A DNA stretch of 64,000 bases from Parapedobacter sp. SGR-10. Its GTDB lineage: Bacteria > Bacteroidota > Bacteroidia > Sphingobacteriales > Sphingobacteriaceae. Made by a program: the position numbers and the translations under genes. Below, in pieces: positions 8,967-17,504 of this stretch. Below the pieces are notes generated by a model, which saw nothing but the letters and a program-made list of their open reading frames with translations, was not told where the DNA came from and did no database searches. Position 1 is the first letter of the stretch; every line of letters begins with the position of its first letter. The DNA lies in the NCBI RefSeq assembly GCF_011030405.1, contig NZ_JAAJTJ010000014.1, positions 1 through 64,000 of the forward strand. The letters are read 5' to 3'.

Positions 8967-9064
8967 AATAAAGTGACGGAGGTGATGATAGTGATGTAGT
9001 TATGAAGGCAAAACGCATACCTTCATAACCTATTTCACATCCATAACTTACATAATTTTAAAAT
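8967..9064. repeat. Dispersed hairpin-forming intergenic element, copy A
   Basis: This roughly 98-nt AT-rich element has a perfect 10-bp inverted repeat, GTTATGAAGG (8999-9008) with CCTTCATAAC (9020-9029), extended outward to about 19 bp with mismatches. Its right part, around TTCATAACCT, TTTCAC, TCCATAACT, ACATAA and TTTTAAAA, recurs at 34231-34335, and the left ends also match (TAAAATAAAGTGA against TAAAATAGAGTGA). The rest of the 342-nt gap holds the ppc terminator and the ECF sigma promoter. Confidence 0.65.
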
Positions 9065-9166
9065 ATAAGATTTTGATAGCCTTATAGTTTTTGTTTTGTA
9101 GCAAACTATGATTTGCTCTTACATTAACATGATCTTGAATATTGGACTAAGCAGGATAAAAGGCTT

Positions 9167-9197
9167 TTTGATATTACTAAAACAGGTGCTATATTTG
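9167..9197 (+). promoter_or_regulatory. Promoter of the ECF sigma operon
   Basis: TTTG (9167-9170), an exact 19-nt spacer and TATATTTG (9190-9197) give a full match to the Bacteroidota housekeeping promoter. The leader is about 65 nt. Confidence 0.75.
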
Positions 9198-9265
9198 TTT
9201 TATCAGGATTAGATCCTTATTAAGATTCCGATACCCATCGGTTTGTTTATAAAACTTAACAATAT

Positions 9266-9877
9266 ATGCACTTGCTGACTGACCATACGGAAACAGAATA
9301 TCTTCATCAACTGATAGAGGGAGATCAGCAAGCGTTTACCTATTTTTATGATACATTCAAATTACCGATCTACCGGAAATTGCTGAAGATGGTCCGTATA
9401 GAGACTGTTGCCGAAGAACTTACCCAGGATGTATTTGTACGGATATGGGACAAAAGGATGTTGATCGATCCCGCACAATCCTTTAAGTCCTATCTATATC
9501 GTATTGCTCAACATATTTTGTATGATTTTTACCGAAAAGTGGCACGTGACGAACGTCTGCAACGGGAAATAAGTCTACTCCACATCACTACCCATGATCC
9601 GGTCAGTGAAGAGGTATTTCTGAAAGAGACCCAAAATATCCTTGATCAAGCTATCGCCAGTTTGTCTGATCAACAAAGACAGATTTTTACCCTTTGTCGG
9701 ATCGAAGGAAAAAGCTATCGGGAAGTGAGCGAAATATTGGGAATCTCGGTTCATACGATCAGTACCCATATGACGAGGGCATCGAAAAATATACAGGCGT
9801 TTATGCTTAGAAATCAACACTTGATTTGGATCGCAACCATCCTTGCTGCGAGCTTCGAAAAAAATATTTTACATTGA
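9266..9877 (+). CDS. ECF sigma-70 factor of the polysaccharide locus
   Basis: A 203-aa ECF sigma factor. Region 2 spans about 15-90 (F-T-Y-F-Y-D-T-F, then L-T-Q-D-V-F-V-R-I-W-D). Region 4 spans about 125-185 (L-S-D-Q-Q-R-Q-I-F-T-L-C-R-I-E-G-K-S-Y-R-E-V-S-E-I-L-G-I-S, with the helix-turn-helix continuing V-H-T-I-S-T-H-M). The neighbouring FecR anti-sigma gene (85 nt on) and SusC with an STN domain make this the classic outer-membrane-to-sigma signalling trio: glycan binding at SusC releases the sigma through FecR. The likely target is the susC promoter region at 11166-11313. A housekeeping promoter drives the sigma gene itself. Confidence 0.93.
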   Translation: MHLLTDHTETEYLHQLIEGDQQAFTYFYDTFKLPIYRKLLKMVRIETVAEELTQDVFVRIWDKRMLIDPAQSFKSYLYRIAQHILYDFYRKVARDERLQREISLLHITTHDPVSEEVFLKETQNILDQAIASLSDQQRQIFTLCRIEGKSYREVSEILGISVHTISTHMTRASKNIQAFMLRNQHLIWIATILAASFEKNILH

Positions 9878-9962
9878 TGTAGTGATTCTTCTTATTGTAA
9901 ACGTACTAATAACAAATGGTGGAGATTGGATGGAGCGTCTCCTCTTATAAAAGTACATTACA

Positions 9963-11165
9963 ATGGAAGAGAAAAATTATATTCGCTCTATATTTAGCAA
10001 ATTCATCAAAGGAAGGCATTCGCCCAAGGAACTGGACGATCTATTGCGGTATTTTGGTGAAAGCTCAGAGCAGGAGATGAGGCAGATGATCAGGGAAGAA
10101 TTGGAAACTCCAGATGATGATCATGCTATTACTCCATCCGAAAAGCAGGCATTGAACCGAATCGACCAACAGGTCCATGCCCATGTCGCCAGAAGCTCTG
10201 TTCAAGATGAAGGAGGCAGCAGCCGTTTGATAAGACAGCAATCTATTTATCGCTGGATTGCTGTAGCCGCTATTTTTTTGGTTTGCACCTGGGGAGGCTA
10301 TTATTTCTACATGCATCGTGTAGAGATACCGGATGCCGAACAGGTATCCCCTGTCTTGCATGACCTGGATCCAGGAGGCAATCGTGCAACGCTGACATTG
10401 GCCGATGGCCGTACAGTGGTGCTGAATGAAGACCAGGGAAGTATAGTTATGGGTTCAGATGGGGTGACGTATACAGATGGGACGATTGTTGTGGGACTTT
10501 CTGCCGATGTCGGGGAAAGGTTAAATGTCATCCAGACTCCCCGGGGAGGACAGTATCGCATTGTGTTGCCCGATGGGACAAAAGTATGGCTGAATGCGGC
10601 TTCATCTCTCCGTTATCCCGGACAATTTGTCGGTAAAGAGAGAAGGGTAGAGCTTGATGGAGAAGGTTATTTTGAGGTAGTAAAAAATGCAAAACAAAAA
10701 TTCAAGGTAGTCTGTAGAGGACAGGAAGTAGAGGTATTGGGCACACAATTTAATATAAATGCCTACACCGACGAACCACATGTGAAAACTACTTTAGTAG
10801 AGGGAAGAGTACGTGTCGCTTCTCTGGAGAGCAAGGAAATAGCACAATTGTTCCCCGGTCAACAATCTGTACTTACAAAGAATGTCTTTGAAATTGATCA
10901 AGTAGATGTAAGTACTTCGATCGGTTGGAAGGATAATGATTTTATCTTCAAAGGTCAGGATCTGCGTACGACAATGCGACAACTCGCACGTTGGTATGAT
11001 GTAGAAGTCCGTTATGCGCCCAACGCCCCCTTGCATTTGAAAATAGGAGGTTTGGTCTCCCGCAATAATCGATTGTCCAGTGTACTCAAGGCTATGGCTT
11101 CAACGAATAGTGTTCAATTTGACTTCGATGGAAAAACAATATTGGTGAAACCCGTAAATAACTAA
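9963..11165 (+). CDS. FecR-type anti-sigma factor (DUF4974)
   Basis: A 400-aa inner-membrane regulator. The cytoplasmic N-terminal part (1-97) should hold the sigma factor. One transmembrane helix lies at about 98-117. The periplasmic part has the FecR domain (about 190-290, with I-Q-T-P-R-G-G-Q-Y-R-I-V-L-P-D-G-T-K-V-W-L-N and E-V-L-G-T-Q-F-N-I-N-A-Y) and a C-terminal DUF4974 domain (about 330-398), which is STN-like and contacts the SusC plug extension. It lies between the ECF sigma and susC genes and probably shares the sigma transcript. Confidence 0.93.
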   Translation: MEEKNYIRSIFSKFIKGRHSPKELDDLLRYFGESSEQEMRQMIREELETPDDDHAITPSEKQALNRIDQQVHAHVARSSVQDEGGSSRLIRQQSIYRWIAVAAIFLVCTWGGYYFYMHRVEIPDAEQVSPVLHDLDPGGNRATLTLADGRTVVLNEDQGSIVMGSDGVTYTDGTIVVGLSADVGERLNVIQTPRGGQYRIVLPDGTKVWLNAASSLRYPGQFVGKERRVELDGEGYFEVVKNAKQKFKVVCRGQEVEVLGTQFNINAYTDEPHVKTTLVEGRVRVASLESKEIAQLFPGQQSVLTKNVFEIDQVDVSTSIGWKDNDFIFKGQDLRTTMRQLARWYDVEVRYAPNAPLHLKIGGLVSRNNRLSSVLKAMASTNSVQFDFDGKTILVKPVNN

Positions 11166-11221
11166 AAACCTATAGATGATGAAAAAACAGAGAGGACCTT
11201 GATCGTGAAAAGTTCCAAATA

Positions 11222-11250
11222 AACCAGAAGTGCTGGTAACACTTCCGGTT
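11222..11250 (+). other. Hairpin in the fecR-susC leader
   Basis: AACCAGAAGTG (11222-11232) pairs with CACTTCCGGTT (11240-11250) with one mismatch and a 7-nt loop. There is no T-run, so it is a weak terminator at best. It may end or stabilise the sigma/anti-sigma message, or lie near the ECF-dependent susC promoter. The rest of this 148-nt gap shows no clear signal. Confidence 0.4.
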
Positions 11251-11313
11251 CAATATTGGAATACATAGAAAATAATTGCACGACACAATTTATAAACTAA
11301 TTATCCCATTCAA

Positions 11314-14300
11314 ATGTATAAATTTTTTATTGCAAAAAATACGGGACGATATTCCCATTATCCTATAGCAAAGATACTACTCATTATGAAACTAACCCTA
11401 TTTCTATTGACAGTTGGCTTCATGCAGTCGTATGCTGTGAGCTTTGCTCAGCAAATATCTATCAAAGCGAATAATATTTCGTTGGAACAAGCTTTTGGTG
11501 AGATCAAAAAGCAGACAAGTTATGACTTTGTTTATGACGAAGCCCTGATCAAGACAATAGAACCGGTCAATCTGAATATTCAAAAACTTGGCCTAGATGC
11601 GACCCTCAAACAGATTTTGCAGGGCAAAGCTCTGGACTACAGTATTACGGATAGGATCGTGACCATAAGACGTCGAGTGCCAAGGACAGAAAGTAGTTCT
11701 TCATCGTCCATACAAAGAAGGACAGTTACGGGCAAGGTCACCGATGAAAAGGGTAACCCCCTTCCAGGGACACTTATTCAAGTGAAAGGAGAAAGCACTA
11801 AGACAGTAAGTGAGGTGGGTGGAAGCTACATGATCACGGTGTCGGGTACTGAGGATGTATTAGTCTATTCTTTTATCGGTTTTCAGAACCAGGAGATAAA
11901 AGTGGGAAACCAGAAGACCATCGATGTGAAAATGGCTGTTGATGAAAAAGGACTGGATCAAGTGGTTGTTATCGGGTACGGTACCGTAGCTAAAAAAGAC
12001 CTGACGGGGTCAGTCGGTACAGCTGATGTGAAAGAAATGGAAAAAGCTCCCGTTGCCAATTTTGACCAAGCACTAGCAGGGCGTGTGGCAGGTGTACAGG
12101 TCTCTAATAATGACGGACAGCCTGGACAAAATGCCAATATTGTGATCCGTGGTGGAAACTCTTTGACCCAAAGTACGGCTCCATTATATGTCGTGGACGG
12201 TTTTCCGATGGAAGATTTTAGCAGTTCGGCTTTGAGTAATTTTGATATTGCCTCGATCTCTGTGTTGAAAGACGCCTCCGCTACAGCTATCTATGGCTCT
12301 AGGGGCGCAAATGGTGTCATCGTGATCGAAACGAAAAAGGGACAGACAGGAAAGCCGACAATTGATTTTTCGGCCTCTTTCGGTTCGCAGGGAGCCATTA
12401 AGAAAATGGATATGATGTCGGGTTATGAATTTGTGAAGTATCAAAATGAAATTTATCCTACATTGGCAGAACGCTATTATTTGGGTAATGTTGGAAAGCA
12501 ATTAGAAGATTATCAAGGCGTAAAAGAACTGGACTTGCAGGATAGGCTTTTCAGAAATGCACCGATCAATATCTACAATATAGCACTTCGGGGAGGTAAT
12601 ACGAGTACACGTTACGCTGTTTCGGGAAGTCTATTCGATCAACAAGGTATTATTGTCAATTCATCCAATAAACGCTATCAAGGACGATTGTCTCTGGATC
12701 AGTCAATCTCAGACAAGCTTAAGGCAGGCTTTGTAGTGGGGATGGCTAAAAATACGGTGGATGGAACGCCGGTGAACTCTGGTCCGACATCTTCGGCAAC
12801 AAGCTATACTCTGTACAGGACTTGGGGATTTCGCCCCGTAACAGGCACAGGCATTGATCTAGGTGATCTTTTGGTCGATCCCGAGTCGGAAGGTCTCAAT
12901 CTGATGATCAATCCTGTCATTAGTTTGGAAAATGAAGTGTACCTAAACACTTATTCCGACTTGAACCTAAATGCCTTTTTATCGTATGAGATCCTCAAAG
13001 GTTTGACATTAAAGGTGTCGGGTGGGACCAATAGCCGTACGAACCAATATAAGTATTTCTATAATTCTGATACGTATAGAGGTACACCCTTAAACCCCAG
13101 TAATTTCAGAGGACAATACGGTGGCGTTGTCAATCGATCGATGAAGGGTTGGGTCAATGAAAATACACTGACCTATAAAAAGTACATTAATAAAGATCAT
13201 GTGTTTGATGTCATGGGAGGATTTACACTACAGAGAAGAGATAGTGACAGTTTTGGGTATGAAGCAGACAATATCCCAAATGAAGAAATGTTATTCAGTT
13301 CTCTAGGAGGAGGTACACCCTATCGGAATACATCTACGCAGACCTATCATACCTTAGCCTCTTTTTTAGGACGAGCAAATTATACCTTATTGACCAAATA
13401 TATGTTTACAGCATCCTTTAGGGCCGATGGTTCGTCAAAATTTGTCGCTCAAAATCGTTGGGGATATTTTCCAGCAGGAGCTTTTGCTTGGCGTATGAAA
13501 AATGAAAACTTTTTAAAGAATGTAGACATGATTTCGGATGCCAAGCTGCGATTAGGTTACGGTGTTACCGGAAATAATAGGGTAGGTGATTTTGACAGGG
13601 CAAGGGGATTGATATATACAGATTGGGAGGCAGGCTATTCTTTTGAAAATGGTATTCCATTCAAAGGTTTGATTATGAATTCTATGGGAAACAGTTCCCT
13701 CAGGTGGGAATCTACCTTCCAATCCAATATAGGTTTGGATCTGGGATTGGTTGATGACAGAGTCCAATTGACGTTGGATCTGTACAAAAAGAATACAAAA
13801 GATCTTTTGCTTTTGGCTAATCTTCCCAGGACGACAGGTTTCATACGAGAATATAGAAATATAGGAGAGGTTGAAAACAAAGGACTGGAGATTACGCTTA
13901 ATACGGTTAATGTCAAGAAAAATAATTTTTCTTGGGAAACCAACTTTAACATAGCTTTCAATCGTAATAAGATCATTTCATTGGTTGAAAATGAAACCAA
14001 TTTTCTGAGTTCGGTGACTTTTGATAGTAACTTTAGTTCTTCGTCGCCTTATATTGCGATGGTCGACCGTCCAGCAGCTTTGTACTATGGCTATATTTGG
14101 GATGGAAACTACCAATACAGCGATTTTGACGAAGTCTCTCCCGGGAACTATGTGTTGAAGTCTACTGTCACTACCAATGGAAATACGGCAAGTAGCATAC
14201 AGCCTGGAGATATAAAATACAGAGATATCAATGGTGATAAAGTAGTCGATAGCCAGGATTTGGCTGTTATCGGTAATCCCCAGCCCTTACACAGCGGCGG

Positions 14301-14784
14301 TATCAATAATATCTTCCATTACAAATCATTCTCGCTCAGCATGTTTTTCCAATGGTCTTATGGAAATGAGCTTTTGAACGCTAACCGTTTGATTTTTGAA
14401 GGAAATGGATTGTTTAGACCATTATTGAATCAATATGCGACCTATGAGAACAGATGGACACCGGAGAATCAAAACAATGAATTGTTCAGATCCGGCGGAC
14501 ATGGGCCCTTTGGAGCATATTCTTCCAGAGTGATCGAGGATGGGTCTTATATTCGGCTGAAAACACTTTCCCTATCCTACAGATTGCCAGAGGCAATTTT
14601 GTCGAAAGTGCGCGCCTCAGATTTAGCCCTTACTTTCTCTGGACAAAACCTAATTACATGGACGAATTATTCCGGTATGGATCCCGAAGTGTCTACGAGG
14701 CATTCCGCTTTGACACCGGGTTTTGATTACTCGGCTTATCCTATTGCGCGGACATTTGTTTTTGGTATCACTGCTAAATTTTAA
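11314..14784 (+). CDS. SusC/RagA TonB-linked outer-membrane transporter with STN domain
   Basis: A 1156-aa outer-membrane transporter. The start at 11314 gives the long N-terminus usual in Sphingobacteriaceae SusC proteins, with the hydrophobic signal segment from about residue 25 (MKLTLFLLTVGFMQS). After it come an STN domain (about 47-115), which signals to FecR; a carboxypeptidase-regulatory-like beta sandwich (about 135-215, V-T-G-K-V-T-D-E-K-G-N-P-L-P-G); a plug (about 220-350, with P-L-Y-V-V-D-G-F-P-M and G-S-R-G-A-N-G-V-I-V-I-E-T-K); and the barrel, ending in Phe (FVFGITAKF). With SusD it should bind and import an oligosaccharide using TonB energy. susD follows after 4 nt. Confidence 0.95.
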   Translation: MYKFFIAKNTGRYSHYPIAKILLIMKLTLFLLTVGFMQSYAVSFAQQISIKANNISLEQAFGEIKKQTSYDFVYDEALIKTIEPVNLNIQKLGLDATLKQILQGKALDYSITDRIVTIRRRVPRTESSSSSSIQRRTVTGKVTDEKGNPLPGTLIQVKGESTKTVSEVGGSYMITVSGTEDVLVYSFIGFQNQEIKVGNQKTIDVKMAVDEKGLDQVVVIGYGTVAKKDLTGSVGTADVKEMEKAPVANFDQALAGRVAGVQVSNNDGQPGQNANIVIRGGNSLTQSTAPLYVVDGFPMEDFSSSALSNFDIASISVLKDASATAIYGSRGANGVIVIETKKGQTGKPTIDFSASFGSQGAIKKMDMMSGYEFVKYQNEIYPTLAERYYLGNVGKQLEDYQGVKELDLQDRLFRNAPINIYNIALRGGNTSTRYAVSGSLFDQQGIIVNSSNKRYQGRLSLDQSISDKLKAGFVVGMAKNTVDGTPVNSGPTSSATSYTLYRTWGFRPVTGTGIDLGDLLVDPESEGLNLMINPVISLENEVYLNTYSDLNLNAFLSYEILKGLTLKVSGGTNSRTNQYKYFYNSDTYRGTPLNPSNFRGQYGGVVNRSMKGWVNENTLTYKKYINKDHVFDVMGGFTLQRRDSDSFGYEADNIPNEEMLFSSLGGGTPYRNTSTQTYHTLASFLGRANYTLLTKYMFTASFRADGSSKFVAQNRWGYFPAGAFAWRMKNENFLKNVDMISDAKLRLGYGVTGNNRVGDFDRARGLIYTDWEAGYSFENGIPFKGLIMNSMGNSSLRWESTFQSNIGLDLGLVDDRVQLTLDLYKKNTKDLLLLANLPRTTGFIREYRNIGEVENKGLEITLNTVNVKKNNFSWETNFNIAFNRNKIISLVENETNFLSSVTFDSNFSSSSPYIAMVDRPAALYYGYIWDGNYQYSDFDEVSPGNYVLKSTVTTNGNTASSIQPGDIKYRDINGDKVVDSQDLAVIGNPQPLHSGGINNIFHYKSFSLSMFFQWSYGNELLNANRLIFEGNGLFRPLLNQYATYENRWTPENQNNELFRSGGHGPFGAYSSRVIEDGSYIRLKTLSLSYRLPEAILSKVRASDLALTFSGQNLITWTNYSGMDPEVSTRHSALTPGFDYSAYPIARTFVFGITAKF

Positions 14785-14788
14785 GAAA

Positions 14789-16600
14789 ATGGAAAAAGTT
14801 AAAATCTATATAGTTGCAATTGCCATTGTCGGTTTATTGGCTTCTTGCAGCAAATTTCTGGATACCACACCCTTGGACAAGATGGATCCAGACGCGATAT
14901 TCGATAAAGAGTCTCAATTGGATGCTGCTTTAGTAGCAGCTTATGATCCATTGGGAAGAGGTGCGCTCTACGCCTATACGATTCAGACCCGATTGGCGAC
15001 AGAATCGGATGAGGGTTTCTTCTATAGTAGTAGTAGAACCACTGGTCCACAGTTTTATGATTTATCCTCTTCGGACCCCGAAGTGTTGAGTACCTGGACA
15101 ACCTTATATCAAGGGATTTCTCGTGCCAATCTTGTACTGGAGAATGTGGATAGACCTGTCATGGATGAAACCAGAAGAAATTATATCAAAGGTGAAGCCT
15201 TATTTTTAAGAGCCTACTATTACTTTTTGTTGGTAAGCAATTGGGGAGATGTCCCCTTGCTGCTTCATACAGCCGAATCGGTGGAAGGTAATACTATCGA
15301 GCGTACACCATCCGATCTCGTATATGAGCAAATTACGCAGGATATGATACAGGCCGAAGAGTTGGTGCGTCCGATACAGGGGTATGATGGGGCTGGTCGT
15401 GTGACCAAATCGGCTGTTAGAGGTGTTCTGGCCAGAGTATATCTGTATTGGGCCGGCTACCCTTTGATGAAAATAGAAAAGTATCAAGATGCCAGATTTT
15501 GGGCAAAAAAAGTGATAGATGATACCGAAGCCGGACATCGATTGAATCCTTCCTATGATGAAGTTTTTATCAACTATGCCAAGGACAAATATGACAATAA
15601 AGAAAGTATCTGGGAAGTCGAATTTGCCGTGACGGGTATCTACGAGCACGGGCAAGTAGGTTCGTGGATTGGAATACGTTCTACAAATGAGAGTATCGGT
15701 ACCGCGTATGGCTTTATAGGGACTACGCATACACTGTTTGATCGGTACAAAGTAGGAGATTTGAGAAGAGACAGAGCTATATCTCCTTTCTATTATGACG
15801 GCGCTACTCAGGTTCTTTTTGCGGAGACACAGACTTCCAGACGCTTCCCCGGCAAATGGAGAAGAGAAGAAGAAACTGCTTTGCCCAAATTGAACCAGAA
15901 TACACCGCAAAACTATCCTTTGCTGAGGTATTCGGACGTCCTGTTGATGTTTGCCGAAGCGGATTATCAGGTCAATAATCAGACTCCGACCGCTGCAGCC
16001 TATACTGCACTAAATGAGGTGAGGCGGAGAGGGTATGGAAAAAAACTCAATGGCCCGGGACAGATCTCCGAAACGCTCAAGTCTATCACGATTAACGATG
16101 GAGGCACGGGATATACCGCTGCTCCTGTGATCAGTATCACTGGTGGCGGTGGTGAAGGCGCGACCGCGACAGCTACTGTAGAGGGAGGGGAGATCATCTC
16201 GGTGACCATCACCAATCCGGGTAGAAAATTTATTTCATTGCCCACGATCACGGTGACAGGTGGTGGAGGTAGCGGTGCGGTATTGACACCGGTATTGAGC
16301 TTGCCGGATGATGCGGATTTAAAGGACCTAAATTCTGCGGAGTTCATTTCCGCTATACAAGAGGAACGGTCGAGAGAGTTGTGTTTTGAGGGATTCCGTA
16401 AGTATGACCTGATACGGTGGGGGTTATTGGAAATAAAATTGAAGGAAGTAGGATCATGGATAACAGCTAATGAAAATGCGAGTTATAAATATGTGTCGCT
16501 GAGCTTTGACAATTTCGACAAATCCAGACATACACTCTTACCAATTCCTCAAAACGATATATCGTTGAACGGACTACTGACACAAAATCCAGGATATTAA
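14789..16600 (+). CDS. SusD/RagB glycan-binding lipoprotein with a glycine-rich insertion
   Basis: A 603-aa lipoprotein starting MEKVKIYIVAIAIVGLLASC, with lipobox L-L-A-S-C; an in-frame start at 14723 lies inside susC and is rejected. The SusD TPR-like core is clear: F-L-D-T-T-P-L-D, then the helices with Y-I-K-G-E-A-L-F-L-R-A-Y-Y-Y-F-L-L, and the C-terminal E-R-S-R-E-L-C-F-E-G-F-R-K-Y-D-L-I-R-W-G. Unusually, residues about 432-505, between the conserved E-V-R-R-R-G and the D-L-N-S-A-E-F segments, hold two glycine-rich repeats of the type G-T-G-Y-x-x-x-P-x-I-x-x-T-G-G-G-G. These are not part of the usual SusD fold. The protein should sit as a lid on SusC and bind the glycan. Confidence 0.95.
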   Translation: MEKVKIYIVAIAIVGLLASCSKFLDTTPLDKMDPDAIFDKESQLDAALVAAYDPLGRGALYAYTIQTRLATESDEGFFYSSSRTTGPQFYDLSSSDPEVLSTWTTLYQGISRANLVLENVDRPVMDETRRNYIKGEALFLRAYYYFLLVSNWGDVPLLLHTAESVEGNTIERTPSDLVYEQITQDMIQAEELVRPIQGYDGAGRVTKSAVRGVLARVYLYWAGYPLMKIEKYQDARFWAKKVIDDTEAGHRLNPSYDEVFINYAKDKYDNKESIWEVEFAVTGIYEHGQVGSWIGIRSTNESIGTAYGFIGTTHTLFDRYKVGDLRRDRAISPFYYDGATQVLFAETQTSRRFPGKWRREEETALPKLNQNTPQNYPLLRYSDVLLMFAEADYQVNNQTPTAAAYTALNEVRRRGYGKKLNGPGQISETLKSITINDGGTGYTAAPVISITGGGGEGATATATVEGGEIISVTITNPGRKFISLPTITVTGGGGSGAVLTPVLSLPDDADLKDLNSAEFISAIQEERSRELCFEGFRKYDLIRWGLLEIKLKEVGSWITANENASYKYVSLSFDNFDKSRHTLLPIPQNDISLNGLLTQNPGY

Positions 16601-16608
16601 AATAAGAT

Positions 16609-17502
16609 ATGATGAAAAAAAATATATTTCTATTTGTGATAGCATCCTTTATGTGGATGACTTCCTGTGATAATGGTATCGAAGTGACGGCCCCTACATT
16701 CGATGTGAAAACGGAGAAACTATCTTATAAAAAAGAAGATACTGTTCGTTTTATTTTTTCGGGGGATGCCGAATATATCACTTTTTATGCCGGAGATAAA
16801 GGAGCAGAATACAAACATCGATTTAGGACCCAAGTGGCCGATGCGAAGCCCATATTGAATTTCAATAGTAACGGCCGTTACGGTCCTCCCGAAAGAAACT
16901 TAAGTCTCTTGATCGCCACCGATTTTACCGGGACGATGAATACGGAAAATATCCAAAAGGCAAATTGGCAGGATATTTCTGACAGAGTAAATTTTTCGAC
17001 GGGAACGGTCGTCCCTTCAGGAGATATCGATTTGTCCGATTTCGTCAGTTTTCCACAGATACATTTGGCTTTTAAGTATGTCGGTATTGGAAATACAGCT
17101 CAGGCACAAAAGACATGGACGATCACAGACTTTGTATTGAACACGTATGATGTAGATGACAATACTTACCCTATTGTCCGTAGTCTTTCAGAAGGAGGGT
17201 GGTTGCAGCACAGTGTGGAGGGGGATACACGGGTATGGAGAATTACAGCTGCAGACTTATGGTTAGGTGCCAATGCCAATGAACCTTCCAATGAGGATTG
17301 GGTAATTACCAAAGCCTTAAATCTGGCTTCTATCAATCCCGACAATGGTGTGGCGATCAAGACATTGACCAGTACGGCGGAGCCCTTGTCTCATGTGTAT
17401 ACAGAGGCAGGCGACTATGTGGTTACGTTTATCGCCAAGAACCAAAGTATTTATGGAGAACAGGAAGTTGTTAGAGAAATACATTTATCCATAACAGACT
17501 AG
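16609..17502 (+). CDS. DUF5017-type surface lipoprotein of the polysaccharide locus
   Basis: A 297-aa lipoprotein with a hydrophobic N-terminus and lipobox W-M-T-S-C near residue 20. The body is beta-rich: Y-K-K-E-D-T-V-R-F-I-F-S-G-D-A-E-Y-I-T-F-Y near 40-60, then a C-terminal Y-T-E-A-G-D-Y-V-V-T-F-I-A-K-N strand. It resembles the DUF5017 family found next to SusC/SusD pairs. It lies 8 nt after susD and 2 nt before the next gene. It is probably an extra surface glycan-binding protein, comparable in place to SusE/F; that role is inferred from position. Confidence 0.75.
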   Translation: MMKKNIFLFVIASFMWMTSCDNGIEVTAPTFDVKTEKLSYKKEDTVRFIFSGDAEYITFYAGDKGAEYKHRFRTQVADAKPILNFNSNGRYGPPERNLSLLIATDFTGTMNTENIQKANWQDISDRVNFSTGTVVPSGDIDLSDFVSFPQIHLAFKYVGIGNTAQAQKTWTITDFVLNTYDVDDNTYPIVRSLSEGGWLQHSVEGDTRVWRITAADLWLGANANEPSNEDWVITKALNLASINPDNGVAIKTLTSTAEPLSHVYTEAGDYVVTFIAKNQSIYGEQEVVREIHLSITD

Positions 17503-17504
17503 AG

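Noticed and set aside
14723..14788. Longer start for SusD inside susC
   Set aside because: The lipobox and signal peptide are correctly placed only from ATG 14789, 4 nt after susC.
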